Positions 26,293 through 35,724 of a stretch of DNA of 64,000 nt are shown one piece after another. Source of the stretch: Hoeflea prorocentri (GTDB lineage Bacteria > Pseudomonadota > Alphaproteobacteria > Rhizobiales > Rhizobiaceae); assembly GCF_027944115.1 (NCBI RefSeq), contig NZ_JAPJZI010000001.1, positions 2,542,001 through 2,606,000 on the forward strand, given 5' to 3'. The first letter of the stretch is position 1. Each line of letters opens with the position of its first letter. The notes under the pieces are model-generated. The model saw nothing but the letters and a program-made list of their open reading frames with translations. It made no database searches and was not told where the DNA came from. Both the position numbers and the translations under genes were made by a program.

Positions 26293-28274
26293 GCGCTTTG
26301 CTCCGCGGTTGTCTTTCGTTTCTTGCTCGCTACCGGCGCGCCGATACGCAGACGACGGTCCAAAAGCGAAACAATCCCGCCGATCGACATGAATATGGTT
26401 CCGTACCAGATAAATGTGACCCATGGTTTCCACCATACCCGAACGATCGACGTTCCTTCGGGCGTTTCATCGCCAAGCGAAACATAGAGTTGGCTCGGCC
26501 CGGTGGTCATGATACCCGCCTCGGTCGTCGGCATCTGCCTGGCGGTGTAGACGCGTTTGGCCGACATGACCTCGCCATAGGCAACACCATCCCGGGAAAC
26601 AGAAAAACGACCCTGCAATTCTGTGTAATTTGGTCCGTTATGCGGCTGGAGGCCCTGGAATTCGAGCTCGAACGGTCCGCTCTGAACCTTGTCTCCCGCT
26701 TTCATGGAGGTAACGAGTTCGGTCGAGAACGCGGTCACGGCGACGATACCGATAACCGTAATGCCGAGACCAAAATGTGCCAGCGCCGTGCCGAATGCCG
26801 AGCGGGGCAAACCCTTCAGGCGCTGCCAGAATACAGGAACCGTCACGCGGCCTATGCCGGCGCGGTAGGCAAGATCGGTCACGCTTCCGGCGAGCAGCCA
26901 GACACCGATGGCGATGCCCAATGCCGCCAGAACGGGCGCGCCTGTTGCAAAATAGATGACGCCAAGCGCCGTCAGAAGAGCTATCCCGGCGGCGGCATAG
27001 AGGCGCTGCGTCACGGCGAGGATATCACCGCGTTTCCATGCCAGCATCGGACCGAACGGCACGGCCAGCAGCAGCGGCACCATCACCGGTCCAAAGGTGA
27101 GATTGAAGAAGGGCGGCCCAACAGAGATCGTGTCCCCGGTTATCGACTCAAGCACCAGCGGATACAGCGTGCCGACGAGAACAGTCGCTGTCGCCGTCGT
27201 CAGGAAAAGATTATTGAGAACCAGCGCGCCTTCACGTGATATGGGGGCAAACAGCCCGCCATGGGACAGGGACTGGGCGCGAAGGGCAAAGAGTGCAAAT
27301 GCTCCGCCTATGAACATGACGAGAATGGCCAGGATGAAGACGCCGCGTGTCGGATCGGTCGCAAAGGCGTGCACCGATGTCAGTACGCCCGAACGCACGA
27401 GGAAGGTACCGAGCAGTGACAGCGAGAACGTCATGATCGCCAGCAGCACGGTCCAAATCTTCAGCGCTTCTCGCTTTTCCATCACCAGTGCGGAATGCAA
27501 TAGCGCGGTGCCCGCGAGCCACGGCATGAAAGAGGCGTTTTCGACCGGGTCCCAGAACCACCAGCCGCCCCAGCCGAGTTCATAATAGGCCCAGTAAGAC
27601 CCCATGGAGATACCGGCAGTCAGCGCGGTCCATGCAGCAAGCGTCCAGGGACGCACCCAGCGTGCCCAGGCGGCATCGATACGCCCCTCGATGAGAGCGG
27701 CGACGGCAAACGAGAAACAGACTGAAAACCCGACATAGCCGAGATAGAGCAGCGGCGGATGGATGGCGAGACCGATATCCTGCAGGATCGGGTTGAGATC
27801 GCGGCCCTCTATGGGCGCCGGATTCAGCCGGTTGAAAGGGTTCGAAGTCAGGAGAACGAAAAGCAGGAACGACGCGGTGATCCAACCCTGAACCGCCAGC
27901 ACATTCGCCTTCAGAACCGCCGGCAGATTGGCGCCAAAATACGCAACAAGGGCGCTGAAGAAGACGAGTATGAGGATCCACAGCAGCATCGAGCCTTCGT
28001 GGTTCCCCCAAACACCGGAGATCTTGTAGATCATCGGCTTTAGGGAATGGGAATTCTCCCACACGTTCTGAACCGAAAAATCGGACGTCACATAGGAGAT
28101 CGTCAATGCGGTGAAGGACAGCGCGACCAGCGCGAAGGATGTCACGGCTGCCGGTGGTGCGACGGCCATCAGCGCCGCATCGCCGCGCCTGGAGCCTATG
28201 ATCGGAAGAACCGATTGCAAAAGCGCGATGGCGAGCGCCATGACAAGTGCATAGTGGCCGAGCTCGACAATCAT
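26289..28274 (-). CDS. ccmF: cytochrome c haem lyase subunit CcmF/CycK
   Basis: Polytopic inner-membrane haem-handling protein of 661 aa that, with CcmH and CcmI, attaches haem from CcmE to apocytochrome c. The tryptophan-rich haem-binding WWD motif [16 protein letters not shown] is in the middle of the N-terminal half, and the chain has about 15 hydrophobic segments. ATG 28274 starts directly at the first helix, 6 bases after the ccmE stop. The stop overlaps the TTG start of ccmH. Length and motifs are normal. Confidence 0.96.
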   Translation of the reverse strand: MIVELGHYALVMALAIALLQSVLPIIGSRRGDAALMAVAPPAAVTSFALVALSFTALTISYVTSDFSVQNVWENSHSLKPMIYKISGVWGNHEGSMLLWILILVFFSALVAYFGANLPAVLKANVLAVQGWITASFLLFVLLTSNPFNRLNPAPIEGRDLNPILQDIGLAIHPPLLYLGYVGFSVCFSFAVAALIEGRIDAAWARWVRPWTLAAWTALTAGISMGSYWAYYELGWGGWWFWDPVENASFMPWLAGTALLHSALVMEKREALKIWTVLLAIMTFSLSLLGTFLVRSGVLTSVHAFATDPTRGVFILAILVMFIGGAFALFALRAQSLSHGGLFAPISREGALVLNNLFLTTATATVLVGTLYPLVLESITGDTISVGPPFFNLTFGPVMVPLLLAVPFGPMLAWKRGDILAVTQRLYAAAGIALLTALGVIYFATGAPVLAALGIAIGVWLLAGSVTDLAYRAGIGRVTVPVFWQRLKGLPRSAFGTALAHFGLGITVIGIVAVTAFSTELVTSMKAGDKVQSGPFELEFQGLQPHNGPNYTELQGRFSVSRDGVAYGEVMSAKRVYTARQMPTTEAGIMTTGPSQLYVSLGDETPEGTSIVRVWWKPWVTFIWYGTIFMSIGGIVSLLDRRLRIGAPVASKKRKTTAEQSA

Positions 28275-28280
28275 GATCCG

Positions 28281-28724
28281 CTACTCTCCTTCACCCTTCC
28301 ACACGCCTTGCGCCTTCAGGCTTTCGGCAACCTCCTTGGGCATGTATGTCTCGTCGTGCTTGGCAAGGACGGTGTCGGCGACAAATGTCGGATTACCGGA
28401 CTGAAAAGCTCCTTCAACCACGACGCCCTGCCCTTCCCGGAAAAGATCCGGCAGAATCCCATTATAGGTTATCGGCACGGTGTTTGCCGTGTCTGTAACA
28501 GCAAATTCAACGTAGGTGCCCTGACCGCGCTGAACCGATGCCTCGGCCACCAGCCCGCCCAGCCTGATCCGCGTGCCGGGCTCTACGGTCTTTTCGGCAA
28601 CATCCGTGGGCGAATGGAAATAGACGATCTGTTCCTGCAGGGCGAATAAAACAAGAAGCACGGCAGCGCCGATGACACCGACACCTGCGGCAATGATACT
28701 CAATCTCTTTTGCTTGCGTGTCAT
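28281..28724 (-). CDS. ccmE: haem chaperone CcmE/CycJ
   Basis: Membrane-anchored periplasmic haem chaperone of 147 aa. A single N-terminal helix (about 8-29) is followed by an OB-fold domain. The haem is bound covalently by the conserved histidine, here H123 in AKHDETYMP, with Y127 nearby. ATG 28724 overlaps the ccmI stop (ATGA), so translation is coupled. Everything expected of the family is present. Confidence 0.96.
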   Translation of the reverse strand: MTRKQKRLSIIAAGVGVIGAAVLLVLFALQEQIVYFHSPTDVAEKTVEPGTRIRLGGLVAEASVQRGQGTYVEFAVTDTANTVPITYNGILPDLFREGQGVVVEGAFQSGNPTFVADTVLAKHDETYMPKEVAESLKAQGVWKGEGE

Positions 28725-29854
28725 TGTTTCACCTTTTGCGGCGATAGTCCGAATTGTTCAGCAGTCCGGTTCAAGGCCTGCCGGCCGTCGGTTCCGGTCT
28801 CAAAATTCTCGATTGCACGGCTGAGGGCATCACTTGCCTGGTCGGTCTGTCCCAAAACCATGTATGAGCGTATGAGCCTGAGCCACCCTTCGATATCGTC
28901 CGGCTCCTGTCTCAAACGCTCATCAAGCCCGGCGACCATAGCCGCGATCATCTCGCTGCGCTCATCCTGCGAGAGTTCCGCCGCCGCGGCAACGGTTTCC
29001 TCGTCCGGCCCCGGGGCATTGCTGGCGGCCAGGCTCGCCTCCACGCCGGCCAGATGGGCCCGCACCTGAGGCATCCAGGGCGCATCGGCGGGAGAATTCG
29101 CGGCAAGCTTCTCGAAGGCTGCTTTGGCCTCCTCAAAACGGCCTTCCTGAGACAGGCCGAGCGCCAGAAAAAAGGATGACAGCGGGTTGTTCGGCTCATG
29201 TTCCTCGGCGGCTTGAAATGCCGCCTGAACGTCGGCTGTTACGATGCCGCCTGATTGCGCAAAGAGCGCCTGTCCGAGACCGGCCTGCCTCGGTCCGGTC
29301 GAACCCAGGAGCCTTATGGCATTGCGATAGGCCGTTTCCGATTCCTGCACGCGGCCAAGGTTCATGTAGATCGGCGCCAGCACATCCCAACCACGTCCAT
29401 CGCCTGGATTTTCGGCAAGATGGGCTTCTGCACGCGCGACAAGGACCTGCATGTCGGCGCTTTCTTCAGCGTCCGGCGCCATTCGTCCGGCAAGAGGCTG
29501 CGACGGCATCCCAGGCTTGCCGATCGCCAGATATCCGGCAACGGCCATCAATGGCAGGAAGATGATGATGACGTAACGAGCCATCGACGTCATCGGCGAA
29601 CGCTCGGTGACCGGTTCGTCGCTTTCGCTGGACGCCTTGAGGAGTCTGCGTCCGACCTCGGCACGCGCATAGTCGGCTTCTTCAGCCTCGATCAGACCTG
29701 CTTCCATGTCACGATCGATTTCCCGCAACTGATCACGGTAGACCTCAGCGTCGTGTTCCCTGTCGTCGCGCCTTTTTTCAAGACGCGCAAGCGGAAGAAG
29801 CAAGCTGACGGTTGCGGCCACGGTCAAGACGGCGGCCAGGACCCAGAACATCAT
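28721..29854 (-). CDS. ccmI: cytochrome c maturation protein CcmI/CycH
   Basis: Apocytochrome c chaperone of 377 aa. Two N-terminal membrane helices (about 2-21 and 91-110) flank a cytoplasmic loop with leucine-zipper-like acidic/basic content ([11 protein letters not shown]). The rest is a periplasmic domain with TPR-like helices ([21 protein letters not shown] and later repeats) that holds the C-terminus of apocytochromes. ATG 29854 is followed by a second ATG. It is the first gene of the ccmIEFH operon, the rhizobial cycHJKL order. Confidence 0.93.
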   Translation of the reverse strand: MMFWVLAAVLTVAATVSLLLPLARLEKRRDDREHDAEVYRDQLREIDRDMEAGLIEAEEADYARAEVGRRLLKASSESDEPVTERSPMTSMARYVIIIFLPLMAVAGYLAIGKPGMPSQPLAGRMAPDAEESADMQVLVARAEAHLAENPGDGRGWDVLAPIYMNLGRVQESETAYRNAIRLLGSTGPRQAGLGQALFAQSGGIVTADVQAAFQAAEEHEPNNPLSSFFLALGLSQEGRFEEAKAAFEKLAANSPADAPWMPQVRAHLAGVEASLAASNAPGPDEETVAAAAELSQDERSEMIAAMVAGLDERLRQEPDDIEGWLRLIRSYMVLGQTDQASDALSRAIENFETGTDGRQALNRTAEQFGLSPQKVKQ

Positions 29855-29947
29855 GATGACTTAGTCGTCACACCCTGTTTAAAGATGCCAAACGGCCGCC
29901 GATTCCGGCGACCGGTTATCAGTTTTTAACTATTGTAAATCCGGGAA

Positions 29948-30376
29948 TTAGACAAGCGGAGTCCAGTTGCCGTCTTCGCTTCGGCAGGCCGTCCCACGGG
30001 TCGTCGTTGACTGCCCGTCGCGGGTGATTTTATGCACATATTGCCTGCAATTCTGGGATCCGACCTCATAGGGCTGAGCTGCATACACTTCGCCTGAAAC
30101 GCCTTTCTGAGCGCCTTTCCATGCGACGATCTGTCCGCTCGGAGCAGCCTCCAGAGCCCGATATTCAGCCTCCAGCGCCTTCCTGCGATCATCAGCTGTC
30201 AGCTGGGCCGAAACAGCTGGATCGATAATGCCACCATTAAGCGCTTCGATCACGGAAGATTGACCTGAGGATTGCGGCGCGAACGAGTTCAGCAAGCCAG
30301 GCTGTCCGGTGGTGGCTGTGCACCCGGTGACAGCCAGCAATGTCGCTGCAAGCACTACAAGATATCCGGCTCTCAT
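29948..30376 (-). CDS. putative outer-membrane lipoprotein, 17-kDa surface-antigen-like
   Basis: A 142-aa exported protein. The signal peptide ends in a lipobox-like LAVTGC, so the cysteine at about residue 19 would be acylated. The C-terminal half (PYEVGSQNCRQYVHKITRDGQ, then GTACRSEDGNW) resembles the C-terminal domain of rickettsial-type 17-kDa surface antigens, with two cysteines that may form a disulfide. ATG 30376 is chosen because it follows GGGAG/GGCGGGA and starts the signal peptide. It lies between ccmI and feuQ on the same strand. The function is unknown. Confidence 0.75.
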   Translation of the reverse strand: MRAGYLVVLAATLLAVTGCTATTGQPGLLNSFAPQSSGQSSVIEALNGGIIDPAVSAQLTADDRRKALEAEYRALEAAPSGQIVAWKGAQKGVSGEVYAAQPYEVGSQNCRQYVHKITRDGQSTTTRGTACRSEDGNWTPLV

Positions 30377-30465
30377 CGTCCCGCCTTCTCCCTTCGGCCC
30401 CTTATAAGCCTGCTGATAGGGCTGCAATGTGGCAGCGTTTTGGCTGCCATCATGTGGCCCAAATA

Positions 30466-31863
30466 TTAACGAACCGCAACCGGCAAGGATACTGTTGCTT
30501 TCAAGCCGCCGAATTCACTGCGGCCGAGAGTGATCGAGCCCTTATATTCCTCGGAAATCTCCTTGATGATCGACAGTCCGAGCCCGGTGCCCGGCTTGCT
30601 CTCATCGAGCCGGCGGCCGCGTTTCATGGCTTCGGAAAGCTGGTCGTCCGGCATGCCAGGGCCGTCATCCTCCACGCTGATCACAAGCATGGGCCGTGTA
30701 TCGGCACCGCTTGCCGCCGGCTCCGGCGTCACCACGACCCTGACCTTGTTCGATGCCCATTTTCCTGCGTTTTCCAAGAGGTTACCCATGATTTCTTCAA
30801 CGTCATGCTGTTCCATTGCAAGCATTGGAACATCGCCGGACACAACAAGTTCAAACTGCATATCCGGATTGAGGCGCTCCATGACGCGCAACAACCGTGG
30901 CAGGACTTTGGCCGTGTCCGTGCGTACAAGAACGGAGTTCTGTTGAGCAGCGATACGGGCGCGGTCGAGATAGTGCTGGACCTGGTTCTGCATTGCCGTT
31001 GCCTGCTCGTTCACAAGGCGGGCCTGATCAGGCGCCATGGACCGGCTCTCGTTGAGCAGCACCGCTATCGGTGTCTTGAGCGAATGCGCCAGATTGCCGA
31101 CCTGCATGCGCGCCCGTTCGATGATTCGCCGGTTGTTGTCGATCAGCGCGTTGACTTCCCCGGTCAGCGGCGCGATTTCACGCGGGAAATTGCCCTCAAG
31201 CGCTTCGGTCTTGCCGGCCCTGATTTCCTCAAGCGAGCGGCGAATCCGGTCGAGGGGGCGAAGGCCGAAGAGAATTGCGATGGCATTGACCAGGAGGCTG
31301 CCGACCCCGAAGACCACCAGAAATAAAATGAGCTGGCGCGAGAATGCGCCGACATCCGCGTTCAGATCGTCCATGCTTCCGGTGACGCGAAACCGTGCGA
31401 TCTCCCCATTGTCGCCCAGAAGCACTTCCGTCTCGGCCACAAGCACCTGCTCTCCGGTGCTGTCCTCAGATGGATAGACGCGCTCAAAACGGTCATTGAA
31501 CGGCACGGTGTCGGCGCTCACAACAGAAATCGTCCGGTCGCCCAGCGATACGGAATCGAGGCGGCCCGCCTGCCCTTGTCCGACTATATCGACAATCCAG
31601 TACCAGCCGCTTCCGGGTTGGCTGAAGCGCAGATCGCCCAGTTGCGGCGTGCCATCCAGCCGGCCGGCGGCATTGAGGGAAATGGAGTTGATGACATTGT
31701 AGAGCTGCGCGCGCAGCAGGTCGCTGAACCCGCGCTCGGCGCCGTTGCGGTAAAGGGTCAGGATTAAAATACCGATGACAAAGAGCGCTATGACCGCCCA
31801 GACGGTTGCAATGGTCAGAACCCGCGCGGCAAGCGAACGCGGCTTGCGGATATCAGCTTCCAT
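30466..31863 (-). CDS. feuQ: FeuQ-type sensor histidine kinase
   Basis: A 465-aa inner-membrane kinase. Helices at about 14-37 and 178-200 bracket a ~140-aa periplasmic sensor region. A HAMP segment leads to H260 in AHSLKTPIAVLLNE and an HATPase domain (ENAGKW, DDGPGMP, GTGLGLSI). It overlaps the feuP stop by 11 bases. In Sinorhizobium meliloti FeuPQ controls genes for cyclic glucan export (ndvA) and hypo-osmotic adaptation, and FeuQ is restrained by periplasmic FeuN. The assignment rests on sequence type and the adjacent feuP and feuN-like genes. Confidence 0.85.
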   Translation of the reverse strand: MEADIRKPRSLAARVLTIATVWAVIALFVIGILILTLYRNGAERGFSDLLRAQLYNVINSISLNAAGRLDGTPQLGDLRFSQPGSGWYWIVDIVGQGQAGRLDSVSLGDRTISVVSADTVPFNDRFERVYPSEDSTGEQVLVAETEVLLGDNGEIARFRVTGSMDDLNADVGAFSRQLILFLVVFGVGSLLVNAIAILFGLRPLDRIRRSLEEIRAGKTEALEGNFPREIAPLTGEVNALIDNNRRIIERARMQVGNLAHSLKTPIAVLLNESRSMAPDQARLVNEQATAMQNQVQHYLDRARIAAQQNSVLVRTDTAKVLPRLLRVMERLNPDMQFELVVSGDVPMLAMEQHDVEEIMGNLLENAGKWASNKVRVVVTPEPAASGADTRPMLVISVEDDGPGMPDDQLSEAMKRGRRLDESKPGTGLGLSIIKEISEEYKGSITLGRSEFGGLKATVSLPVAVR

Positions 31864-32524
31864 CGTCCGGGGCCTGAATCCGGTATCCCAGCCCGCGGAT
31901 GGTCTCGATCATGTCAACGCCGATCTTCTTGCGCAAGCGGCCGACAAACACCTCGATCGTATTGGAATCACGGTCGAAATCCTGATCGTACATATGTTCG
32001 ACAAGCTCGGTTCGGGAGACAACCTCGCCCTGGTGGTGAAGCAGATAGGACAAGAGGCGGAACTCGTGCGATGTCAGCTTGAGTGTCGAGCCGTCAACGG
32101 TTGCCTTGGCGCCGCGCGTGTCGAGCCGCACCGGTCCGCAGATGATTTCCGAAGATGAATGGCCGGCTGCACGGCGTATCAGCGCCCTTACCCGCGCCAG
32201 GACTTCCTCGACATGAAAGGGTTTGGCGACATAATCGTCCGCGCCTGCATCGATACCGGCCACCTTGTCGCTCCAGCGGTCACGGGCCGTCAGGATCAGC
32301 ACCGGCATGGCGCGTCCGGCGGCACGCCACTCCTCAAGTACTGTGATACCGTCCATTTCCGGCAAGCCGATATCGAGAATCACCGTGTCATAGGGTTCGG
32401 TATCCCCGAGAAAATGGCCTTCCGAGCCATCAAAGGCCTTGTCGACCACGTAGCCGGCCTCTTCAAGGGCCTCGCAAAGCTGGCGGTTCAGGTCCTTGTC
32501 GTCTTCGACAACCAGTATTCGCAT
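31853..32524 (-). CDS. feuP: FeuP-type response regulator
   Basis: OmpR-family regulator of 223 aa. The receiver has the acidic cluster E7-D8-D9, phospho-acceptor D51 (ILDIGLPEMDG) and switch lysine in AKPFHVEE. The C-terminal winged helix (LLSYLLHHQGEVVSRTELVEHMY) binds DNA. ATG 32524 starts the conserved MRILVVEDD. It is followed by overlapping feuQ and preceded, 34 bases away, by the feuN-like gene. Its known role in rhizobia is control of osmoadaptation and cyclic glucan export. Confidence 0.87.
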   Translation of the reverse strand: MRILVVEDDKDLNRQLCEALEEAGYVVDKAFDGSEGHFLGDTEPYDTVILDIGLPEMDGITVLEEWRAAGRAMPVLILTARDRWSDKVAGIDAGADDYVAKPFHVEEVLARVRALIRRAAGHSSSEIICGPVRLDTRGAKATVDGSTLKLTSHEFRLLSYLLHHQGEVVSRTELVEHMYDQDFDRDSNTIEVFVGRLRKKIGVDMIETIRGLGYRIQAPDDGS

Positions 32525-32558
32525 GGCCTTTTGCCCCGTCCGTTCTCAGCTGCCGGCG

Positions 32559-32813
32559 TCAGGGTCTGGCGTTGACGGTCATCTTGCGCCGCCTCTTGCC
32601 GCTCGAATCGCTGGCGAGCACCGTTATCTTACATACCGGCTGGCCGCCATTATTCGCAACCTGCACCGACAGCAATTCACCGTTGGTCTGCTGAAGCACG
32701 CGCTGAACGGCGGCCGAGCAATCGGCATTTTGCGCTGCAGCTTCGCTGAAATCCAGCGCCATGAACGACACGGCCACCAGCGTCAGCGTCAACAATTTCC
32801 AGTATCCGTTCAT
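32559..32813 (-). CDS. feuN: FeuN-like small periplasmic modulator
   Basis: An 84-aa protein with a signal peptide (hydrophobic core about 6-20, ending EAAA-QN) and a ~57-aa mature part with two cysteines (ADCSA and PVCKI) and a basic patch (GKRRRKM). The length, export signal and place directly before feuP match FeuN, the S. meliloti periplasmic protein that holds FeuQ in check and is essential there. Two ATGs are adjacent; 32813 is preferred from its spacing to AAGG. The similarity call is from memory and position, not an alignment. Confidence 0.7.
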   Translation of the reverse strand: MNGYWKLLTLTLVAVSFMALDFSEAAAQNADCSAAVQRVLQQTNGELLSVQVANNGGQPVCKITVLASDSSGKRRRKMTVNARP

Positions 32814-33045
32814 CATCGCCTTCACGCGGCTTTTGGCCGCTACCCCTTCCAAATGATCGGAAAAACCCGACCAACATATATGCGCGCCGGCAGTTTCGTC
32901 CATGCGACAGGCCGACAGAATGATCTTGTCGTTAATATCTACACGGGCCTTGCTGAACTAAAGATGAATGGACCGTTCAGGGAAATAGTGGCGGGCGGGT
33001 ATGGCCTTGCCTTTGCGGGCTCGGTGCTGCGCTCATGGAAGACTG

Positions 33046-34899
33046 TTACGCGGAAGATTCTCGATCATCGAGTTCTGCAGACCGCTTGTACGACGTTGCG
33101 TAAACAGTCCGTTTGAGCATTCCAGTCACGATCTCCGCAGTAATCAGCAGCAAGAGCGCCTGATTGATTTGATTGCCGAGTCCAATAGAGAAACCGTTTT
33201 CGAAATAGTAATTCAAGCCGTCGGTCGAATCACTCCCAAAGGACCAGCCAAAGCCCGAGGACGTTAGCCAAGAAGCCAAGGCAAACAAGCCGACCGCGCT
33301 TAATGTGAACCGTACCCTGGATGGTGAGCTGAGGTAACGACGTCCATAAAGGAACACGAGCACCAATATCACACCAACCAACTCACCCAAGTTTTGAAAG
33401 TACTTCTGAAAGTCCCAGAATGGTCTGAGATCAATGATTTCGATAGCGAACAAGCCTATCGCTGTCCCGGCTGCGGACGCAAAGAACAGAACCACTGCAA
33501 TGATCACAATAGACCTGGTCAGCAAAGCCGTTCCCGTCGGAAAGGTCTTGCTGTTTCTGCTAAGCCAATAGCTTAGAGAAATGAAACCAGCAGTTATCTG
33601 CGCGGCCCACCGCAGAGAATCCCAAAGGTCATAGGCGTCAAATAAAGACAGGCTGATGTTTCTGGAGAGGAACACAACAAAACATGACGCCGGAACATAT
33701 CCAATGGCAAACGCCAAACCGCTGCCAATGGCCAGTTTCCATCGCCTGTCGGCGATATCAGAGCGAAAAGGGTCAAACACATAACAGTAGGTGATGATGC
33801 CTATCGTATAGCTGAATCCCCAATAAAACCTCCATAGATAAGGCGATAGTCCGAAATCGGATACAAACGACCGAATAGTGCTCTGGGGTTCCAACAAAAT
33901 CGGCTTGAACAAGCTAGATTGGATCAAATCCGCCGAATATGTGAGGTTAAAAATCAAAAACCCCCAAACAAAACCAAACAGAAACAACAGGATAAACAGC
34001 AACCCCAGGAATCTACCGGACTTACTATATCGATGCCGAAAAACAGGCACCTCCGATTGGTACTCACCCACTTTCACGCTATTGGTTGTATAAAATTCTA
34101 TCGCAGAGATTTTTATGTTTCTTTGTATGTGAACATAAGCAACCGAATACAGAGAAAATGAAATGAAACATGCAAGTACAAGCCACAACGGGTAGTTTTT
34201 GATAATTCCTACAACCGAGGTGTCACCAGGCACTTCAGCGGGCAAATATCCGAACAGGATGGGGGTACTTATTAAGGCACCGAAAAAAAACGCGGAGAAC
34301 AGTGCCGAAAGATCATCGGATCGTTGAATGTACTTTTCCAAAGACGGCTGCATGGAACCGGTATTTTGCACAACGAATTCCTGTGCATGAAAAGCGTGGA
34401 CACTGTTGGGTTGTTGTAAGCCAGCGACAATTGAATCTCGCATGCCATTCAATTTTGGTTTGGATGCAGAATCCAAAAAAACATCGAGGTCATATCTGTA
34501 AATGGTCCGCCCGATGGCGAATAATACCAGGTAATAGACAATTGCGAATGGACCTACCAAGCCCCACCAAAAAACGACAAAGACAGCCTTTAGCGGATAT
34601 GGCATCCACTTAAGCATATCGATTGGCTTAAATACTGACGCTGCAACTACGATGGAAAATGATTGTATAATTTTGGTGCCGGCATACTCAATCACGGTTC
34701 CAGTAAAATATACGATCAATAAAAAAAAGAACGACAAGTATATCGACAGGACATCTATCTTCTCAGCATTTTGAAGAAACCACTCAAATGATTTCAGCGG
34801 AAAATAGCTGACGTAAACGATCAGAAGCAGCACGGTTCCCGCCCCAAGACGGCGCATTAATTGAAGGTTGTTTGCTAGCGAGCTTACAAGATCATTCAT
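33046..34899 (-). CDS. AT-rich polytopic membrane protein (617 aa), unknown
   Basis: An integral membrane protein with about 12 hydrophobic segments spread over the whole chain (starting at 18-36, 47-70 and 100-130). A hydrophilic loop lies at about 135-195 and a polar, acidic C-terminus (ELDDRESSA) ends it. There is no Rossmann, ATPase or transporter-signature motif that I recognise. The DNA is visibly poorer in G and C than its neighbours and its codons favour A/T in third positions, suggesting recent acquisition. ATG 34899 has no strong ribosome-binding site. It sits alone between feuN and the YcgN-type gene, with ~230 and ~190 bases of non-coding DNA on either side. Confidence 0.75.
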   Translation of the reverse strand: MNDLVSSLANNLQLMRRLGAGTVLLLIVYVSYFPLKSFEWFLQNAEKIDVLSIYLSFFFLLIVYFTGTVIEYAGTKIIQSFSIVVAASVFKPIDMLKWMPYPLKAVFVVFWWGLVGPFAIVYYLVLFAIGRTIYRYDLDVFLDSASKPKLNGMRDSIVAGLQQPNSVHAFHAQEFVVQNTGSMQPSLEKYIQRSDDLSALFSAFFFGALISTPILFGYLPAEVPGDTSVVGIIKNYPLWLVLACFISFSLYSVAYVHIQRNIKISAIEFYTTNSVKVGEYQSEVPVFRHRYSKSGRFLGLLFILLFLFGFVWGFLIFNLTYSADLIQSSLFKPILLEPQSTIRSFVSDFGLSPYLWRFYWGFSYTIGIITYCYVFDPFRSDIADRRWKLAIGSGLAFAIGYVPASCFVVFLSRNISLSLFDAYDLWDSLRWAAQITAGFISLSYWLSRNSKTFPTGTALLTRSIVIIAVVLFFASAAGTAIGLFAIEIIDLRPFWDFQKYFQNLGELVGVILVLVFLYGRRYLSSPSRVRFTLSAVGLFALASWLTSSGFGWSFGSDSTDGLNYYFENGFSIGLGNQINQALLLLITAEIVTGMLKRTVYATSYKRSAELDDRESSA

Positions 34900-35090
34900 G
34901 TGATTGACGATTCAACAAAGCCTAATTTGATCATCCAACGGAAAGCAGAAGCGACTGCCGATGTCTGTGGCTTTGGTCACAAACCAGCCCGATTACTCCT
35001 GTCTGGTGTAACGCTACTACATTCGCGATCACTTTCACCCGTAGATTGGGATTGATCAGAAGAACCCGAGTGTCGCAAACGGTCCTTAGA

Positions 35091-35549
35091 TCAACTCTCC
35101 ACCGGTTCGAACGGCCATTCAACAATACGCGCTTCGAAGTCTTCCGGCTCGAGGCCGGCTTCGGGGACGGTCCGGCCGCGCACGGAAATGCCGGCTTCAT
35201 GGACGGTTTCGGGATCGCCCGATACGAGCGGGTGCCACCAGTAGAGATCCCTGCCTTCGGCAATCAGGCGGTAGCCGCAGGTCGGCGGTAGCCAGGTCAG
35301 GCTGCGGACAGATTGCGGGGTCAGGCTGATGCATTCGGGCACTTCCTCCTGCCGGTTCGCATAGTCCGAACACCGGCAGGTTTCAGGATCGAGCAAACGG
35401 CAGGCGACATCGGTCCAGGCGATCTCGCCGGTATCCCAGTCCTCCAGCTTGTTAAGACAGCACCGCCCGCAGCCGTCACACAGGCTTTCCCACTCTGCTT
35501 TGCTCATATCTTCGAGCCGGGTGGTCTTCCAGAACGGGCTGTCGGCCAT
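35091..35549 (-). CDS. YcgN-family (UPF0260) cysteine-cluster protein
   Basis: A 152-aa cytosolic protein of the YkgJ-type cysteine-cluster superfamily. Conserved cysteines are in [15 protein letters not shown] (about 24-33), [24 protein letters not shown] and TCGYRL; they probably bind zinc or an iron-sulfur cluster. The [22 protein letters not shown] segment is typical of YcgN. ATG 35549 lies 5 bases after GGAG, and the conserved region starts immediately after it. It is divergent from the PBP1A gene (175-base gap). The molecular function is not known for the family. Confidence 0.9.
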   Translation of the reverse strand: MADSPFWKTTRLEDMSKAEWESLCDGCGRCCLNKLEDWDTGEIAWTDVACRLLDPETCRCSDYANRQEEVPECISLTPQSVRSLTWLPPTCGYRLIAEGRDLYWWHPLVSGDPETVHEAGISVRGRTVPEAGLEPEDFEARIVEWPFEPVES

Positions 35550-35724
35550 GTGAACTCCATGTGCGGCCTGCGCGGTAACGATGACATACGGTTTTTGCTG
35601 CACGGCTTGCTCTCATGCTCTAGTATGGCATAAGGCGAGAGGGTGCGCGGCCAGAACGGAACCTTTGCGAGCCGGGGCGTTTTGAACGTCGCGGAGCGGC
35701 TAGTCAATAGACGGGAACAGGAAG

